The notes: a model not told the origin generated them from the sequence alone. A stretch of 64,000 nt of DNA from NVTR01 sp965237505 (GCA_965237505.1 CBDEFR010000001.1:62001-126000); one strand, 5' to 3'; shown: positions 8,269-16,567, numbered from the stretch's first letter. Program-made: numbers and translations.

Positions 8269-9129
8269 TCAGTTTTGCTGATCGAGCAGTGCGGCCAATC
8301 CGCTGCGGTAGTCGGGATAGATAAGCGAGACGCCGAGTTCTGACTTGATGCGGTCGTTTCGCACGCGTTTGGACTCGGCGTAGAAGCTGCGGGCCATTGC
8401 TGTCATCTGAGCGCTGTTCCAGTCTTCGGCAGGCGGGACCGGCCGGTTCAGCAGGCGCGCGGCATAAGCCAGCACGTCCTGGGGTGGCGCCGGGTCATCG
8501 TCGCAGAGGTTGTAGATGGCGCCGGGGTTGGGACCGGCGATCGAAGCGGCCAGGACCTGGGCGATGTCATCGACGTGGATCCGCGAAAACACCTGGCCGG
8601 GCTTGATGATGCGCCGCGCGGTGCCGGCGCGCACTTTGGCAAGCGGGCCGCGAGCCGGGCCGTAGATACCGGCAAGGCGAAAAATATGCAGGTTCAGAGA
8701 CTGCGCGCGTGCCAGGTCCTGCCACGCGGCCTCGGATTTCACGCGCTGCTGGCCGCGTTTGGTTGTGGGTGTGAGAGGCGTCTGCTCATCGACCCAACCG
8801 CCGTGATGGTCGCCATATACCCCGGTGGTGGAGAGGTAGCCGGTCCAGTCGAACGGGGACGCGCTGACGATGGCGGCGGATAGTACGTTCAGCACCGGAT
8901 CGCCCGAGCCTTGTGGCGCGATTGAGACCAGAAGATGCGTGGCTTGCGCAAGCGCCTGGCTCAGGTCAGAGCCGGGCCAGAGCAGTGGCGAAATCCCTGC
9001 AGCGCGAAGTGCTTGCAGATTTTCGGAACCGCGGGTGGTACCAAATATGCACCATCCCTGCGGCAACAACAGGCGCGCAAGGGCGCGGGCACAATAGCCG
9101 TAGCCAAAGCAAAGCAGCGTCTTGTTCAT
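8269..9129 (-). CDS. NAD(P)-binding SDR/epimerase-like protein, 286 aa
   Basis: An N-terminal Rossmann motif MNKTLLCFGYGYCARALARLL, then YLSTTGVYGDHHGGWVDEQTPLTP (about 105-130), the pattern of extended SDR/YeeZ-like proteins, and FRLAGIYGPARGPLAKVRAGTARRIIKPGQVFSRIHVDDIAQVLAASI (about 165-215). The catalytic Tyr-x3-Lys is not obvious, as in YeeZ relatives, so enzyme activity is uncertain. Start 9129 is chosen because the Rossmann strand begins there. It is convergent with dxs and diverges from arsR. Confidence 0.75.
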   Translation of the reverse strand: MNKTLLCFGYGYCARALARLLLPQGWCIFGTTRGSENLQALRAAGISPLLWPGSDLSQALAQATHLLVSIAPQGSGDPVLNVLSAAIVSASPFDWTGYLSTTGVYGDHHGGWVDEQTPLTPTTKRGQQRVKSEAAWQDLARAQSLNLHIFRLAGIYGPARGPLAKVRAGTARRIIKPGQVFSRIHVDDIAQVLAASIAGPNPGAIYNLCDDDPAPPQDVLAYAARLLNRPVPPAEDWNSAQMTAMARSFYAESKRVRNDRIKSELGVSLIYPDYRSGLAALLDQQN

Positions 9130-9225
9130 GATCCGGATAATTGGCCAGTCGCAGCGCGGGCGCAAGTTGGGGATTGACATTAAGTAGATTACCATCTAGT
9201 TAATTAACGAAACACGGAAATAAAA

Positions 9226-9543
9226 ATGACGAAACTGGTCCGATCTTTTGCAGCGCTTGGAGATGCCACCCGGATGGCCATAGTCGAGCGCTTGCTGGAC
9301 AAGGGCGCGCAGAGCGCCGGCGAGCTGTTGGATGTGGCTGAGGTGTCACCACCGGCAATATCGCGGCATCTGAAAGTGCTGCGTGAAGCCGGTGTGATCA
9401 CCCAGACAATCGACCGGCAACGGCGGATTTATGCGGTGCGAAAGGGCGCTGTGGAAGAGATCAACATCTGGACAATGTCGCGCAAGGAGTTCTGGGGTAA
9501 GAGCCTGGATCGCCTTATGATTGCCCTGAATATCGAGGAATAA
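9226..9543 (+). CDS. ArsR-family helix-turn-helix regulator, 105 aa
   Basis: A small winged-helix repressor-type protein: LVRSFAALGDATRMAIVERLLDKGAQSAGELLDVAEVSPPAISRHLKVLREAGVITQTIDRQRRIYAVRKGAVEEINIW. No metal-binding cysteine pair is present. It belongs to the 'autorepressor SdpR/YgaV-like' ArsR group usually found ahead of an SRPBCC (AHSA1) gene, which is the case here. A MITE has inserted so that its 8-bp target duplication (9538-9545) covers the TAA stop, leaving the protein intact but separating it from the SRPBCC gene. Confidence 0.88.
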   Translation: MTKLVRSFAALGDATRMAIVERLLDKGAQSAGELLDVAEVSPPAISRHLKVLREAGVITQTIDRQRRIYAVRKGAVEEINIWTMSRKEFWGKSLDRLMIALNIEE

Positions 9544-9545
9544 AT

Positions 9546-9817
9546 CGTGCCTATCCGGTTGTCACCCACACCCACTATATGTATGGCGTGGCGTCGAGTG
9601 GCCCGGGAGGGGGACAAAGCGGGGATGGATGTCTCGCAGCGTGAAGACCTTTCGTTTCCGCGGTCGCTTCCTGAGTTCCAGCGACTTTTCCCGGATGGCA
9701 CGGCCTGTGCCGCCTAAATTGCTGGCGATGTCACCGCTCCCACTTACGCCCAGCTTTACTCGGGCGATTGGGAGCACCCTAGATGTAGTGGGTGTGGGTG
9801 ACAACCGGATAGGCACG
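9546..9817. mobile_element. 272-bp MITE-like element, copy 1
   Basis: A non-autonomous element of 272 bp with perfect 32-bp terminal inverted repeats (outer bases CGTGCCTATCCGGTTGTC) and flanking 8-bp direct repeats GAATAAAT at 9538-9545 and 9818-9825. I see no base difference from the copy at 46350-46621. It encodes no transposase; the longest frame is 64 codons. Near the right end there is an internal hairpin: GCTCCC (9736) pairs with GGGAGC (9770) and, inside it, GCCC (9748) with GGGC (9762). The family of the mobilising transposase is unknown; an 8-bp duplication fits IS256, IS66, IS6 or IS1-like enzymes. Confidence 0.9.
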
Positions 9818-9825
9818 GAATAAAT

Positions 9826-10257
9826 ATACCAGATCTGACCGTAACTCGCTAATTTGACGCAGCACCGGAAAAAGTATTCGCGTTTATCTCGCAAACCAAG
9901 CATCTGCTGAAATGGTGGGGGCCAGAAGGCATGCATGTGCCCAAACACGATCTGGCGTTCGAGGCCGTTGGACCGTGGATGTCGGTGATGATGAATGCCG
10001 ACGGCGAACGCTTTAAAGTCAGCGGCCATGTCACGCATGTAGACCCGCCGCATTCGGTGGCTTTCACCTGGGCCTGGCACGATGAGAATGACAAGCGCGG
10101 GGTCGAGAGCCACGTGACGATCAAACTGGTTCCCGCGCAAGGCGGCGGCACCGAATTCGCACTGCAGCACGTCGATCTGCCTGACGACGAGTCTGCGGCG
10201 AGCCACCAGCAGGGGTGGGAGTCGACCCTGCGCAAACTTGAAAAACTTGCCAACTGA
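9826..10257 (+). pseudogene. SRPBCC/AHSA1-domain protein, damaged at the 5' end
   Basis: Read from 9826 the frame gives IPDLTVTR, a TAA at 9850-9852, then FDAAPEKVFAFISQTKHLLKWWGPEGMHVPKHDLAFEAVGPWMSVMM and onward to EEKL-type C-terminal helix ..SQQGWESTLRKLEKLAN. Family members read 'TRxFDAxPExVF', so the TAA replaces one sense codon. No ATG remains between the MITE and the stop; ATA 9826 may be a lost ATG. Translation could only restart at ATG 9931, which would lose about 35 residues of the domain. Normally a START-like ligand-binding protein encoded with an ArsR regulator. Confidence 0.8.
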
Positions 10258-10279
10258 CAATCTTTGAAGGGAGATCAAA

Positions 10280-10591
10280 ATGGCCAATTATATTTTTGCA
10301 TATCACGGCGGCAAAATGCCTGAAACGCCGGAAGAAGGCGAGCGTGTCATGGCAGCCTGGGGTGCCTGGTACGGCAGCATGGGCGACGCTGTGTCCAACG
10401 GCGGCGGGCCTTGCGGTAAGTCGAGCACAGTCGGCACCGGCGGGGTTGCGGCAGACGGTGGATCGAACCCGATTTCCGGGTTCACTCTGATCAGCGCGTC
10501 GGACCAGGATGCGGCCAACGAATTGGCCAAGGGCTGTCCGATTCTGGGTGACGGCGGCAAAGTCGAAGTCGCAGAAGTCTTGGAAATGTAA
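10280..10591 (+). CDS. YCII-related domain protein, 103 aa
   Basis: A small alpha/beta YCII-like (DGPF) protein starting MANYIFAYHGGKMPETPEEGERVMAAWGAWYGSMGDAVSNGGGP and ending ANELAKGCPILGDGGKVEVAEVLEM. A GGGAGA Shine-Dalgarno precedes the ATG. It is the last gene of the arsR-SRPBCC-YCII set. Such proteins often accompany SRPBCC genes, but their reaction is not established. A paralogue lies at 50491-50805 in the same operon context. Confidence 0.85.
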   Translation: MANYIFAYHGGKMPETPEEGERVMAAWGAWYGSMGDAVSNGGGPCGKSSTVGTGGVAADGGSNPISGFTLISASDQDAANELAKGCPILGDGGKVEVAEVLEM

Positions 10592-10614
10592 CAATCAATT
10601 GGCGGATTGTGGGA

Positions 10615-10648
10615 CGGGTCGGCAACATATTTGTCGGCCCGTTTTTTT
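10615..10648 (+). terminator. Rho-independent terminator after the YCII gene
   Basis: Stem from CGGGTCGGC (10615-10623) pairing with GTCGGCCCG (10633-10641), with two G-U pairs, extended by A-T pairs into the loop, followed by seven Ts (10642-10648). Confidence 0.85.
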
Positions 10649-10651
10649 GGT

Positions 10652-11632
10652 CTAGCGCTTGTGCATCTGCTTTTTTCGCGCGCGAGTCATAACAGTTGCG
10701 GCCTCTGAGCCGTCATGAAAGGTGCCAAACCAGCGGTCCCACGGCATTTCCTGATTGCCGTAGTTGCATTCAAAATAACGGTGGTGAAGCTGGTGGTAGA
10801 AGGTGCCCAGTTCCAGTTGCCGCTTATCGCGTATCAGCAGGGCTTCATAGCCGGTGTGGGCCATGGCGGCACCAAGCGCCTGATAGTGCAGATTGTAAAT
10901 GACGTGGATCGGATGGGATGCAACCAGCCAGTGGATCATCACGGACGTGAAATAAATCAGGTGTTCGACCGGGTGCATCGACAGGCCCGACCACGGCCCG
11001 ACGTTGATATTTCGGTGATGCAGAGCGTGCACCCGTTTATACAGGAACGGGATATGCAGCAGCCGGTGCATCCAGTAGAAATGAAACGCCGACCAGATCG
11101 GCATAAGGATCAGAAAGGCGACAAACCAGGCCGGGTTGTCGGCAAATGTCATCGTCGGAGCAAAGCCGTTGGCCATCGCCCACAACACCAGCACCTGGGC
11201 CAGCGTCCAGAACGTGACACCGCTGGCAAGCGACCAGAACATGTTGTCGCGAACCTGATCGGAAAACTCAAAGGCCCGGTTGTTTTTGACCAGTTCGCGG
11301 CGGTCGAACTTGAGCGTCAATCCTTGCCGCTTAGCCGTGTAAAAATACCAGTGCAGTCCGCCGGCGACGATCAGCATAAGCATCACATTGATCAGGTATG
11401 TTTGCGCAATCCAGCCAAACGCAAAGACCTTGGCGCTGTCCAATGACGGGTAAAGATATTGCCACGCGCCAATTGCGATGAGCAGCAGGATGACCCTTTA
11501 GCTTAGCGATACCCAGTTGCGTCTGAACCAGCGCGCCAGGAATGCGGGCTTTGGTGGCCAATGGAATACAGACTTATTCGCAAGCGGCAAATCGGGATGG
11601 TATTTCCATTCGCGGTTCGGATTGGCGGACAT
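10652..11632 (-). pseudogene. Sterol desaturase/fatty-acid hydroxylase family gene with one in-frame TAA
   Basis: The uninterrupted frame from ATG 11632 reads MSANPNREWKYHPDLPLANKSVFHWPPKPAFLARWFRRNWVSLS, then TAA (11498-11500), then RVILLLIAIGAWQYLYPSLDSAKVFAFGWIAQTYL and onward in the same frame to 10652. The rest is a membrane di-iron hydroxylase with the histidine boxes HRLLH, HALHHR and HQLHHRYFECNYG. One nonsense codon after residue 44 therefore splits an otherwise intact gene of about 326 codons. A downstream TTG start at 11443 could give a 263-aa product that keeps all histidine boxes but has lost N-terminal sequence. The substrate is unknown. Confidence 0.85.
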
Positions 11633-11803
11633 GAAACCGAGGCCCTTTTGGGTGCCTGTCTTTGACGCATTCAAATCGAATTAAATCGCCAAAATCGGAT
11701 TGCGCTTGCCGGAATGCGACAGTGGACGGTCGAATTCCTGCCCAGTGCAGAGGTGCGCGCAAGAGGGGCTTGCGCCGGGGCAGCGCTTGTGGAAAATGGC
11801 TCA

Positions 11804-13609
11804 ATGGAACACCCGTCATTGAAATCATGGCAAGATTGTGCGGCGCGGCTGGTTGCGGTGGCGGCCGGGCGCGAGGCTGCGGATCTGGTGATCCGGGGTG
11901 GCCATTTGGTGAATGTGCAAAGCCGCGAGGTGCTGGATGGCTGGCAGGTGGCGGTTGCGGACGGGCGGTTTGCCTATGTCGGGCCGGATGCGGGCCATTG
12001 CATTGGCGAACGCACCGAGGTGATCGAGGCGGAAGGGCAATACCTGATCCCGGGTCTGTGCGACGGGCATATGCATATCGAAAGCGGTATGCTGATCCCG
12101 GCGGAATTTGCCGCCGCTGTGGCGCCGCATGGCACTACCACCATGTTCACCGATCCGCATGAGATTGCCAACGTGCTGGGCCTGCGCGGGGTGCGGCTGA
12201 TGCATGACGAAGCGATGATGCAGCCGGTGAATATTTTTACTCAAATGGCCAGCTGCGCGCCGTCTGCGCCCGGCCTGGAGACGACCGGGTTCGAAATTAG
12301 CCCCCAGGACGTGGCCGAGGCGATGAAATGGCCGGGGATCATCGGGCTGGGCGAGATGATGAACTTTCCCGGTGTTATCAACGGCGATGCGCAGATGCTT
12401 GCCGAGATCGCGGCGACGATGCGTGCAGGCAAGACTGTGGGCGGGCATTACGCCAGCCCTGACAAGGGCGCGGCATTTGCGGCTTACGTGGCCGGCGGGC
12501 CTGCGGATGATCACGAGGGCACAGCGGAGGCGGACGCGATTGCGCGGGTGCGGCTGGGGATGCGCTCGATGATGCGGCTGGGCAGTGCCTGGTATGACGT
12601 GAAAAGCCAGATTACGGCGGTGACCGAAAGCGGACTGGATCCAAGGAACTTTATTCTGTGCACCGATGACTGCCATTCCGGCACATTGGTGAACGAGGGG
12701 CATATGAACCGGGTGGTTCGCCACGCCATTGAGTGCGGATGTGAGCCGCTGGTGGCGCTGCAGATGGCGACGATCAATACGGCGACGCATTTTGGGCTGG
12801 AGCGTGAATTGGGATCAATTGCGCCCGGAAGGCGGGCCGATGTGGTTTTGACGTCTGATCTGGTGAGCTTGCCGATTCACCGGGTGATTGCGCGCGGGGT
12901 GACGGTGGCCAGGGACGGTGAGATGCTGGTTGAGTGTCCGCATCTGAACTGGCCGGATGATGTGCGCGCGACGGTGAATCTCGGCAAGACGCTGGGCGCG
13001 CAGGATTTCGAAATCACCGCGCCTGAGGGCGCGAATGCAGTCACGGCTAAAGTAATTGGTGTGGTCGAAAATCAGGCGCCGACCAGGGCATTGACTGCCG
13101 AACTGCCAGTAATAGACACTATCGTGAAAGGCGACGAGGCCAATGATGTGTGCCAGATCGCGTTGGTCGAACGGCACCGCGCGACCGGGGCTGTGGTGAA
13201 CGGCTTTGTGTCAGGTTTTGGCTACAGCGGCCGGATGGCGATGGCCAGCACCGTGGCGCACGACAGCCACCACATGATTGTGGTCGGCACCAGCCGCGAA
13301 GACATGGCGGCCGCGGCGAATCGTTTGGGCGATGTGAATGGCGGCATCACAGTGTTCAAGGATGGTCAGGAAATTGCGCTGGTGGAATTGCCGGTGGCGG
13401 GGCTGATGTCCGACAGCCCGGCGCGCGAGGTTGCGGCCAAGGCCGACCGGATGGTCGCGGCGATGGCGACATGCGGCTGCACGCTGAACAACGCCTATAT
13501 GCAGCATTCACTGCTGGCGCTGGTGGTGATACCGGAGCTGCGGATTTCCGATCTGGGATTGGTCGACGTGACCAAATTTGAAGTAACCGAGCTGTTTGAG
13601 GATTTGTGA
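11804..13609 (+). CDS. ade: Adenine deaminase, 601 aa
   Basis: An amidohydrolase converting adenine to hypoxanthine and ammonia. Visible: the metal site GLCDGHMHIESGMLIPAEFAAAVAPHGTTTMFTDPHEIANVLG (about 115-155), GLGEMMNFPGVI, GGHYASPDKG, and FILCTDDCHSGTLVNEGHMNRVVRHAIECG (about 285-315), followed by the C-terminal domain with GFGYSGRMAMASTVAHDSHHMIVVG. The length fits the 570-600 aa Ade family. ATG 11804 was chosen because the in-frame extension upstream is unconserved and the family starts close to the SWQD helix. It overlaps amn by a TGATG junction. Confidence 0.93.
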   Translation: MEHPSLKSWQDCAARLVAVAAGREAADLVIRGGHLVNVQSREVLDGWQVAVADGRFAYVGPDAGHCIGERTEVIEAEGQYLIPGLCDGHMHIESGMLIPAEFAAAVAPHGTTTMFTDPHEIANVLGLRGVRLMHDEAMMQPVNIFTQMASCAPSAPGLETTGFEISPQDVAEAMKWPGIIGLGEMMNFPGVINGDAQMLAEIAATMRAGKTVGGHYASPDKGAAFAAYVAGGPADDHEGTAEADAIARVRLGMRSMMRLGSAWYDVKSQITAVTESGLDPRNFILCTDDCHSGTLVNEGHMNRVVRHAIECGCEPLVALQMATINTATHFGLERELGSIAPGRRADVVLTSDLVSLPIHRVIARGVTVARDGEMLVECPHLNWPDDVRATVNLGKTLGAQDFEITAPEGANAVTAKVIGVVENQAPTRALTAELPVIDTIVKGDEANDVCQIALVERHRATGAVVNGFVSGFGYSGRMAMASTVAHDSHHMIVVGTSREDMAAAANRLGDVNGGITVFKDGQEIALVELPVAGLMSDSPAREVAAKADRMVAAMATCGCTLNNAYMQHSLLALVVIPELRISDLGLVDVTKFEVTELFEDL

Positions 13610-15084
13610 TGACTGCAGTTGACCCGATCCAGACGCCGACGGTCCCTGCGCCAGAGGATTTTACCGAAGCAGGCGCGGCGGTCGCCAGGCTGATCGAGAT
13701 TTACAATATTTCGGCAGAATTTCTGTGCCAGCGGTTTGCCGGCGCCGTTGGTGGCGCCAAGCCGCAGTCGCGCATCCGGGCGTTCTATCCGGAAATTCGT
13801 ATGACCACGACCAGTTTTGAGCAGGCCGACAGCCGCCTGAGCTTTGGCCATGTTGCAAGCCCCGGCACCTATGCCACGACGGTTACCCGCCCGGACCTGT
13901 TCATGAATTATCTGACTCAGCAAATTGGCCTGATCATCGGCAATCACGGCGTGCATGTTACCGTCGGAGTTTCAAAGACACCGATGCCGGTGCATTTTGC
14001 TGTGGTCAATGATGCGGCGGTGGCGGTGCCGAAACAAGCGGCGATGGATTTCACCCTGCGCGACGTGTTTGATGTGCCGGATCTGGCCACCACCAATGAC
14101 GAGATTGTCAATGGCACCAGCACGGTTGATGCCGACGGGGCCCGGGCCTTGGCGCCGTTCACCGCGCAGCGCGTGGATTATTCGCTGGCGCGATTGTCGC
14201 ATTACACGGCCACCATGCCGGAGCATTTCCAGAACCATGTGCTGTTCACCAACTATCAGTTTTATGTCGAAGAGTTCGAGGCTTTCGCCCGGTCGGCGCT
14301 GGCGGACAAGGACAGTGGCTATAGCGAATTTGTCGGGCCCGGAAACGTGGCGATCAACTCGGCTGACGAGGCGATGCAAGCGCCAACCAAGCTGCCGCAA
14401 ATGCCGACCTATCATCTGAAGCGCGCCAACCAGGCCGGGATCACGCTGGTCAATATTGGTATCGGCCCCTCAAATGCAAAGACCGCCACCGATCATATCG
14501 CTGTGCTGCGCCCGCATGCCTGGCTGATGGTGGGCCATTGTGCGGGGCTGAGGAACAGCCAGGCCCTGGGCGATTTCGTGCTGGCGCACGCTTATCTGCG
14601 CGAGGATAACGTGCTGGACGATGACTTGCCGGTCTGGGTTCCGATCCCGCCGCTGGCCGAGATTCAGATCGCGCTGGAAAGTGCGGTGGCCGAGGTTACC
14701 AAACTGAAAGGTTTCGATCTGAAGCAGATCATGCGAACCGGCACGGTGGCGACGATCGACAACCGCAACTGGGAACTGCGCGACCAGTCCGGCCCGGTGC
14801 ACCGCCTGTCACTGTCGCGCGCCATCGCGCTGGACATGGAAAGCGCCACCATTGCGGCCAATGGTTTTCGGTTCCGGGTGCCCTATGGAACGCTGTTGTG
14901 CGTGTCCGACAAACCGCTGCATGGCGAGCTCAAATTGCCCGGAATGGCCAGTGAATTTTACAAATCTCAGGTCTCTCGTCACCTGCTGATCGGCATTCGC
15001 GCCATGGAAGCGCTGCGCGAGATGCCACTGGAACGCATCCATTCGCGCAAGCTGAGAAGCTTTCAGGAGACTGCTTTTCTGTAA
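13609..15084 (+). CDS. amn: AMP nucleosidase, 491 aa
   Basis: Hydrolyses AMP to adenine and ribose 5-phosphate. The N-terminal Amn domain covers roughly 1-180; the nucleoside-phosphorylase-like domain holds TYHLKRANQAGITLVNIGIGPSNAKTATDHIAVLRPHAWLMVGHCAGLRNSQALGDFVLAHAYLREDNVLDDDLP and the substrate region LDMESATIAANGFRFRVPYGTLLCVSDKPLHGELKLPG. The length is very close to the E. coli enzyme. It is coupled to ade by stop/start overlap, so the two form an AMP-to-hypoxanthine salvage or degradation pair. Confidence 0.95.
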   Translation: MTAVDPIQTPTVPAPEDFTEAGAAVARLIEIYNISAEFLCQRFAGAVGGAKPQSRIRAFYPEIRMTTTSFEQADSRLSFGHVASPGTYATTVTRPDLFMNYLTQQIGLIIGNHGVHVTVGVSKTPMPVHFAVVNDAAVAVPKQAAMDFTLRDVFDVPDLATTNDEIVNGTSTVDADGARALAPFTAQRVDYSLARLSHYTATMPEHFQNHVLFTNYQFYVEEFEAFARSALADKDSGYSEFVGPGNVAINSADEAMQAPTKLPQMPTYHLKRANQAGITLVNIGIGPSNAKTATDHIAVLRPHAWLMVGHCAGLRNSQALGDFVLAHAYLREDNVLDDDLPVWVPIPPLAEIQIALESAVAEVTKLKGFDLKQIMRTGTVATIDNRNWELRDQSGPVHRLSLSRAIALDMESATIAANGFRFRVPYGTLLCVSDKPLHGELKLPGMASEFYKSQVSRHLLIGIRAMEALREMPLERIHSRKLRSFQETAFL

Positions 15085-15216
15085 ATTCGGCGATTTTCCG
15101 CATTAAATGCACGTTTTTCCGCTTATTTCATTCACTAATTGTTGTGTCCGCCCCCAATATACCGCTAGATTTGCGGCATAAACCCCAATCAGTGGGGTGG
15201 TATGAGGAGATTCTAC

Positions 15217-15504
15217 ATGGCAAAACCGCTGACCAAATCCCAACTCGTCGCCGCACTGGCCGACGAAATCGGATCCGACAAGAAATCCGCCAACGCATGT
15301 CTGGACGCGATCATTGCAGTTATCACACGCGAAGTTTCAGCCGGTGGTGCTGTGACGCTTCCGGGTGTTGGCAAAATCATGTGCCGCGACCGGCCCGAAC
15401 GCATGGTGCGCAACCCGGCCACCGGTGAGCAGATCCACAAGGACGCCGACAAAGTCGTCAAAATGACGATTGCCAAAGCGCTGAAGGAAGCCGTGAACGC
15501 CTAG
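15217..15504 (+). CDS. HU/IHF-family DNA-binding protein, 95 aa
   Basis: A nucleoid-associated protein: MAKPLTKSQLVAALADEIGSDKKSANACLDAIIAVITREVSAGGAVTLPGVGKIMCRDRPERMVRNPATGEQIHKDADKVVKMTIAKALKEAVNA. The DNA-binding arm carries RNPATGE, diagnostic of HU-type proteins. ATG 15217 follows GAGGAG by 7 nt. An IS481 has inserted in its stop codon region: the 6-bp duplication CCTAGT (15500-15505) retains TAG, so the protein is unchanged, but its terminator at 16568 is now more than 1 kb away. Confidence 0.93.
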   Translation: MAKPLTKSQLVAALADEIGSDKKSANACLDAIIAVITREVSAGGAVTLPGVGKIMCRDRPERMVRNPATGEQIHKDADKVVKMTIAKALKEAVNA

Positions 15505-16454
15505 TTGTGGAGTCTCATGAGGTTGTTCACGTCCAAGCCTGATCGGCTGATTGGTGTTTTCCTTTTTATGCCGGCATGAGGCCGGTGCCAATTGTAATGA
15601 TGCAGCCAGTACGGCAGCTCGGCTTTTCTTTGCTCTGATATCTGATAGGCGCGGGCGTAGGCCCATTCACGCAGGGAAGACTGAATGAATCGTTCCGCTT
15701 TGCCGTTTGTTTTGGGTGTGTAAGGTCTGGTGCGGATATGGCGCAGACCAAGCGCTTTACAGGCGGCTCTGAATGCGTGGGATTTATAGCAACTGCCGTT
15801 GTCTGTCATCACCCTTTCGATCCCGATCTCCAGCTTGCGATACCAGGCAACAGCCTCGTTCAGGAATGCCACCGCGTCTTCCTTGCGTTCCGAGGCCAGC
15901 ACCTGGCTGAACCCGAGCCGCGAATAATCGTCTATACAGACGTGCACGAACTCCCAGCCGATGCCGCGGGTGTTGCTCTGGCCGGTGCGGTCGCCGGTGA
16001 TGCGATGACCCGTGCGGGTGAACTTGCCCAGCTTCTTGATGTCGATGTGGATTAGGTCGCCGGGGCGGTCGCGTTCGTATCTTACGACCGGCTCGGAGGG
16101 TTCCAGATCGCGCCAGCGGTTCAGGCCGTGGCGGGCCAGAATACGCCCAACCGTGGCGCGCGACACGCCGGTTTCCTCTGCGATTCGCTCCATAATGCGC
16201 CGTTCCCTGCGCAATTGAACAACCCGTGCCTCAACGCTTGCGGGTGTCCGGCCCGGGGTCTGTGACGGGCGGGATGACCTGTCTTGCAACCCTTCCGACC
16301 CATAATCGCGATATCTTCCGCGCCATTTGTAAACGGTGCGAAGGCTGATCCCCATCGCGCAGGCAACATCGGCAGGGCGTTCGCCTCGTTCAAGGCGGCG
16401 AACCAAAATCTCTCGACCTTTTGGCGCAAGACGGGCATTCTTATGGCTGTTCAT
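15501..16454 (-). CDS. IS481 transposase, 317 aa, with stop codon in the target duplication
   Basis: N-terminal helix-turn-helix (RLERGERPADVACAMGISLRTVYKWRGRYRDYGSEGLQDRSSRP, about 15-60), then a DDE integrase core: HIDIKKLGKF, VCIDDYSRLGFSQVL, MTDNGSCYKSHAFRAACKALGLRHIRTRPYTPKTNGKAERFIQSSLREWAYA. The frame runs through the terminal repeat and ends at a TAG contributed by the CCTAGT target, so the stop codon is supplied by host DNA. Confidence 0.92.
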   Translation of the reverse strand: MNSHKNARLAPKGREILVRRLERGERPADVACAMGISLRTVYKWRGRYRDYGSEGLQDRSSRPSQTPGRTPASVEARVVQLRRERRIMERIAEETGVSRATVGRILARHGLNRWRDLEPSEPVVRYERDRPGDLIHIDIKKLGKFTRTGHRITGDRTGQSNTRGIGWEFVHVCIDDYSRLGFSQVLASERKEDAVAFLNEAVAWYRKLEIGIERVMTDNGSCYKSHAFRAACKALGLRHIRTRPYTPKTNGKAERFIQSSLREWAYARAYQISEQRKAELPYWLHHYNWHRPHAGIKRKTPISRSGLDVNNLMRLHN

Positions 16455-16538
16455 TCGGTTCTTCCTCAAGAGCTTCTGTTTTTGCAAACTTCAGCTTCTC
16501 AGGTCTGGATCGAATGAACAACCTTGTGAGAACTCACA
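15506..16538 (-). mobile_element. IS481-family insertion sequence, 1033 bp
   Basis: Ends are imperfect inverted repeats beginning TGTG and sharing AGGTTGTTCA. The flanks carry a 6-bp direct repeat CCTAGT (15500-15505 and 16539-16544), which matches the NCTAGN target published for IS481 of Bordetella. A single transposase gene is on the minus strand. The element looks complete and uninterrupted. Confidence 0.92.
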
Positions 16539-16567
16539 CCTAGTCCTGTAAAGGGTTTGGTGTTCGG

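Noticed and set aside
9629..9823. A 64-codon frame inside the MITE (also in copy 2)
   Set aside because: It runs across the terminal repeat and has no domain, no good ribosome binding site and no similarity I can recognise. Being open in both copies follows from their identity.
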